The notes under the pieces were generated by a model. It did no database searches, had not been told where the DNA came from, and was given only the letters and a program-made list of their open reading frames with translations. Both the position numbers and the translations under genes were made by a program. This document shows positions 4,598 to 6,032 of a DNA stretch of 6,032 nucleotides, one piece after another. The stretch's first letter is position 1. Every line of letters starts with the position of its first letter. This DNA is from CAZTWC01 sp964617105 [NCBI: uncultured Myxococcia bacterium] (GTDB lineage: Bacteria > CAZTWC01): contig CAZTWC010000238.1 of assembly GCA_964617105.1 (NCBI GenBank), positions 1 through 6,032 on the forward strand, written 5' to 3'.

Positions 4598-6032
4598 TCA
4601 CCTGGACTTTTTGTGGTAATTGTAGGATACGGAGAGATCTTTGATATAATTTATTATCCCTTTGGTGATGGAATTGGCCATTCGTTTTAAAAATGTCCTG
4701 GAAGAAAGCAAGCGCTCTTCCTGAGGATTGCTGATAAAACCGGTCTCCACCAGGATAGCCGGCATATTAGCCCCAAGTAATACGTAAAACAGAGCATGTT
4801 TGACTCCGTGATCCTTTATCCTCATGTATTTGAATCTCAATCCACCTACCATCGATTTTTGGACCAGGGTGGCTAGCCGGATGGAGTCCTTTACATTTGA
4901 TTTTAAGGCTAAATCAGCCAGAATAAATTGTAGGTCATCCATCTCTTTTTCACTGGAAAAGTTTTCTCTTGCCGCCAGTTTAATGGCGTAACGGTCATCA
5001 GTTATATTTAGATAATAGGTTTCAAATCCTCTGGTTTTATGGTTAGTAAAAGAGTTTACATGCAGAGAGATAAACAGATCTGCCCCCCATTTGTTAGCAA
5101 TAGCGGTTCTATCTTCTAAACTGATATATTGATCTTTGGTACGGGTAAGTTTTACTTGCAAATCCATCTTTTTTAAACTGGTGTACAGCAGTTTGGCCAG
5201 GCGTAAAGTTACATCTTTTTCAAATAGTCCCCCAACTCCAATTGCGCCAGGATCTTCCCCACCGTGACCAGGATCAATAACCACTTTTTTAACTCGAAAG
5301 GTTTTATTGCGGTCGGTATAAGATGGCTTTTGGTTTTTCTTTATCTTTTTAATATCTTTTGGAGTCTTAATTGCCAGGTTACGCTTATGAGAATCGTTTT
5401 TAGTCAAAGGGGGCTTGTCTGGTATTTTAGCATGGGTTTTCATTTTAAGAGAACGGCATCCAATCGGACCGGATCCCGGATTCCAAAGGGATATGGCTAC
5501 GCGATGGTTTTCTTTCTTAATCTGGTAACAGTCGCTTTGGGCAATATCCAACACCACTCGAGTAACGTTGGATTTGAACATAGCGGCTCTTATTTGCCTG
5601 AGGCTTTTTTGGTTTACGGAGATCAGTTTTCTGGCTTTCCCAGGTAGTTTATGGCCCGGTAAATCGAAAAAAATTCTCCAGGGTAATTTTCGTTTGGAAT
5701 CGGGGGGGACTTCTCCCAACTGGTAGTTAATAGGGCAGTTGGTGGTTATTTCAACTTTAAGGCCATTATCGATTTTTTTCCAGATGATAGTTAGGGGTTG
5801 GGTATTGACTTTATTACTTAACGATTTTTCCGGTTCTTTCTTTGGTATAGCAGGAGAAGATACGGACCGGGGCGTCAATTTTATAGGTTGTGGTGAGCGA
5901 TTGATCATTTCAACCAGATCTTTTTTAGCTCTCTCTGCCATATCGCCGCCCGGAGAGCCCTTTAACAGTGTTTCTAACTCTAGTTTGGAAAAAGTTAAAT
6001 TGTGCAAGTCATCACGATAGATTCTGGCTTTA
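4598..6032 (-). CDS. N-acetylmuramoyl-L-alanine amidase, AMIN plus Amidase_3, partial (5' end outside window)
   Basis: Cleaves the amide bond between N-acetylmuramic acid and L-alanine in peptidoglycan, usually in the periplasm at the septum. The frame is open to the right edge. The first possible start inside is a TTG at 6007 without a Shine-Dalgarno, so the true start and any signal peptide lie outside. Numbering from that TTG: a helical, TPR-like remnant (to about 36), a Pro/Lys linker, an AMIN domain (about 72-176) that in relatives localises the enzyme on peptidoglycan, a very basic linker (188-241), and Amidase_3 (241-455). Zinc ligands are His248 in DPGHGG, Glu263 in FEKDVTL and His316 in SLHVNS, with catalytic Glu421 in VETGFISNP. 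A long insert between HVNS and VETGF (about 338-400) corresponds to the autoinhibitory helix region of AmiB/AmiC-type enzymes, so activation by a LytM-type partner such as EnvC or NlpD is plausible. Organisation resembles deltaproteobacterial AmiC-like amidases. Confidence 0.94.
   Translation of the reverse strand, partial: KARIYRDDLHNLTFSKLELETLLKGSPGGDMAERAKKDLVEMINRSPQPIKLTPRSVSSPAIPKKEPEKSLSNKVNTQPLTIIWKKIDNGLKVEITTNCPINYQLGEVPPDSKRKLPWRIFFDLPGHKLPGKARKLISVNQKSLRQIRAAMFKSNVTRVVLDIAQSDCYQIKKENHRVAISLWNPGSGPIGCRSLKMKTHAKIPDKPPLTKNDSHKRNLAIKTPKDIKKIKKNQKPSYTDRNKTFRVKKVVIDPGHGGEDPGAIGVGGLFEKDVTLRLAKLLYTSLKKMDLQVKLTRTKDQYISLEDRTAIANKWGADLFISLHVNSFTNHKTRGFETYYLNITDDRYAIKLAARENFSSEKEMDDLQFILADLALKSNVKDSIRLATLVQKSMVGGLRFKYMRIKDHGVKHALFYVLLGANMPAILVETGFISNPQEERLLSSRTFLKRMANSITKGIINYIKDLSVSYNYHKKSR

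Noticed and set aside
6005-6007. TTG as the true start of the amidase
   Set aside because: No Shine-Dalgarno precedes it, no signal peptide follows it, and the frame remains open with TPR-like residues up to the window edge, so the gene is treated as truncated at its 5' end.

Overview
All six complete or near-complete reading frames, plus one truncated at the left edge, lie on the minus strand, so the window is read from right to left. The order of transcription is: an AMIN/Amidase_3 N-acetylmuramoyl-L-alanine amidase (5' end outside the window), a PilZ-HDOD fusion protein, a YggS-type PLP-binding protein, a DivIVA-domain coiled-coil protein, a DUF167/YggU protein, and two adjacent but different ArsA/Get3-like ATPases, the second cut by the left edge. 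No RNA gene, mobile element, CRISPR array or plus-strand gene is supported. No gene-free stretch exceeds about 65 bases.

The organism is bacterial with moderate to low G+C. A periplasmic-type amidase with an AMIN domain points to a diderm. A yggS-divIVA-yggU block and a paired set of ArsA-like ATPases would suit a deltaproteobacterium-like (Desulfobacterota or Myxococcota) or uncultured diderm lineage. This is inference only; the window contains no phylogenetic marker.

Layout: the amidase is followed by the only intergenic region with a recognisable promoter (TTGAAA / TATAAT, 19-bp spacer). Its predicted start of transcription falls on or next to the ATG of the PilZ-HDOD gene, so that mRNA may be leaderless. 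From there the genes run as a compact operon: PilZ-HDOD overlaps yggS by 17 bp, yggS is 22 bp from the DivIVA gene (which has the only strong Shine-Dalgarno sequence), DUF167 joins the first ATPase by a TAATG overlap, and the first ATPase joins the second by an ATGA overlap.

The likely theme is cell envelope and division: septal peptidoglycan hydrolysis, a c-di-GMP-binding type of sensor, a DivIVA-type membrane/coiled-coil protein, and a pair of Get3-like ATPases. The ATPases resemble, from memory, the mycobacterial BagA/BagB pair (Rv3679/Rv3680) in sequence and gene order. Only one of the two keeps the signature lysine of the deviant Walker A motif, which predicts an asymmetric heterodimer. 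Each family is known; the most notable points are the combination and tight coupling of these genes, the PilZ-HDOD fusion and the probable leaderless start.
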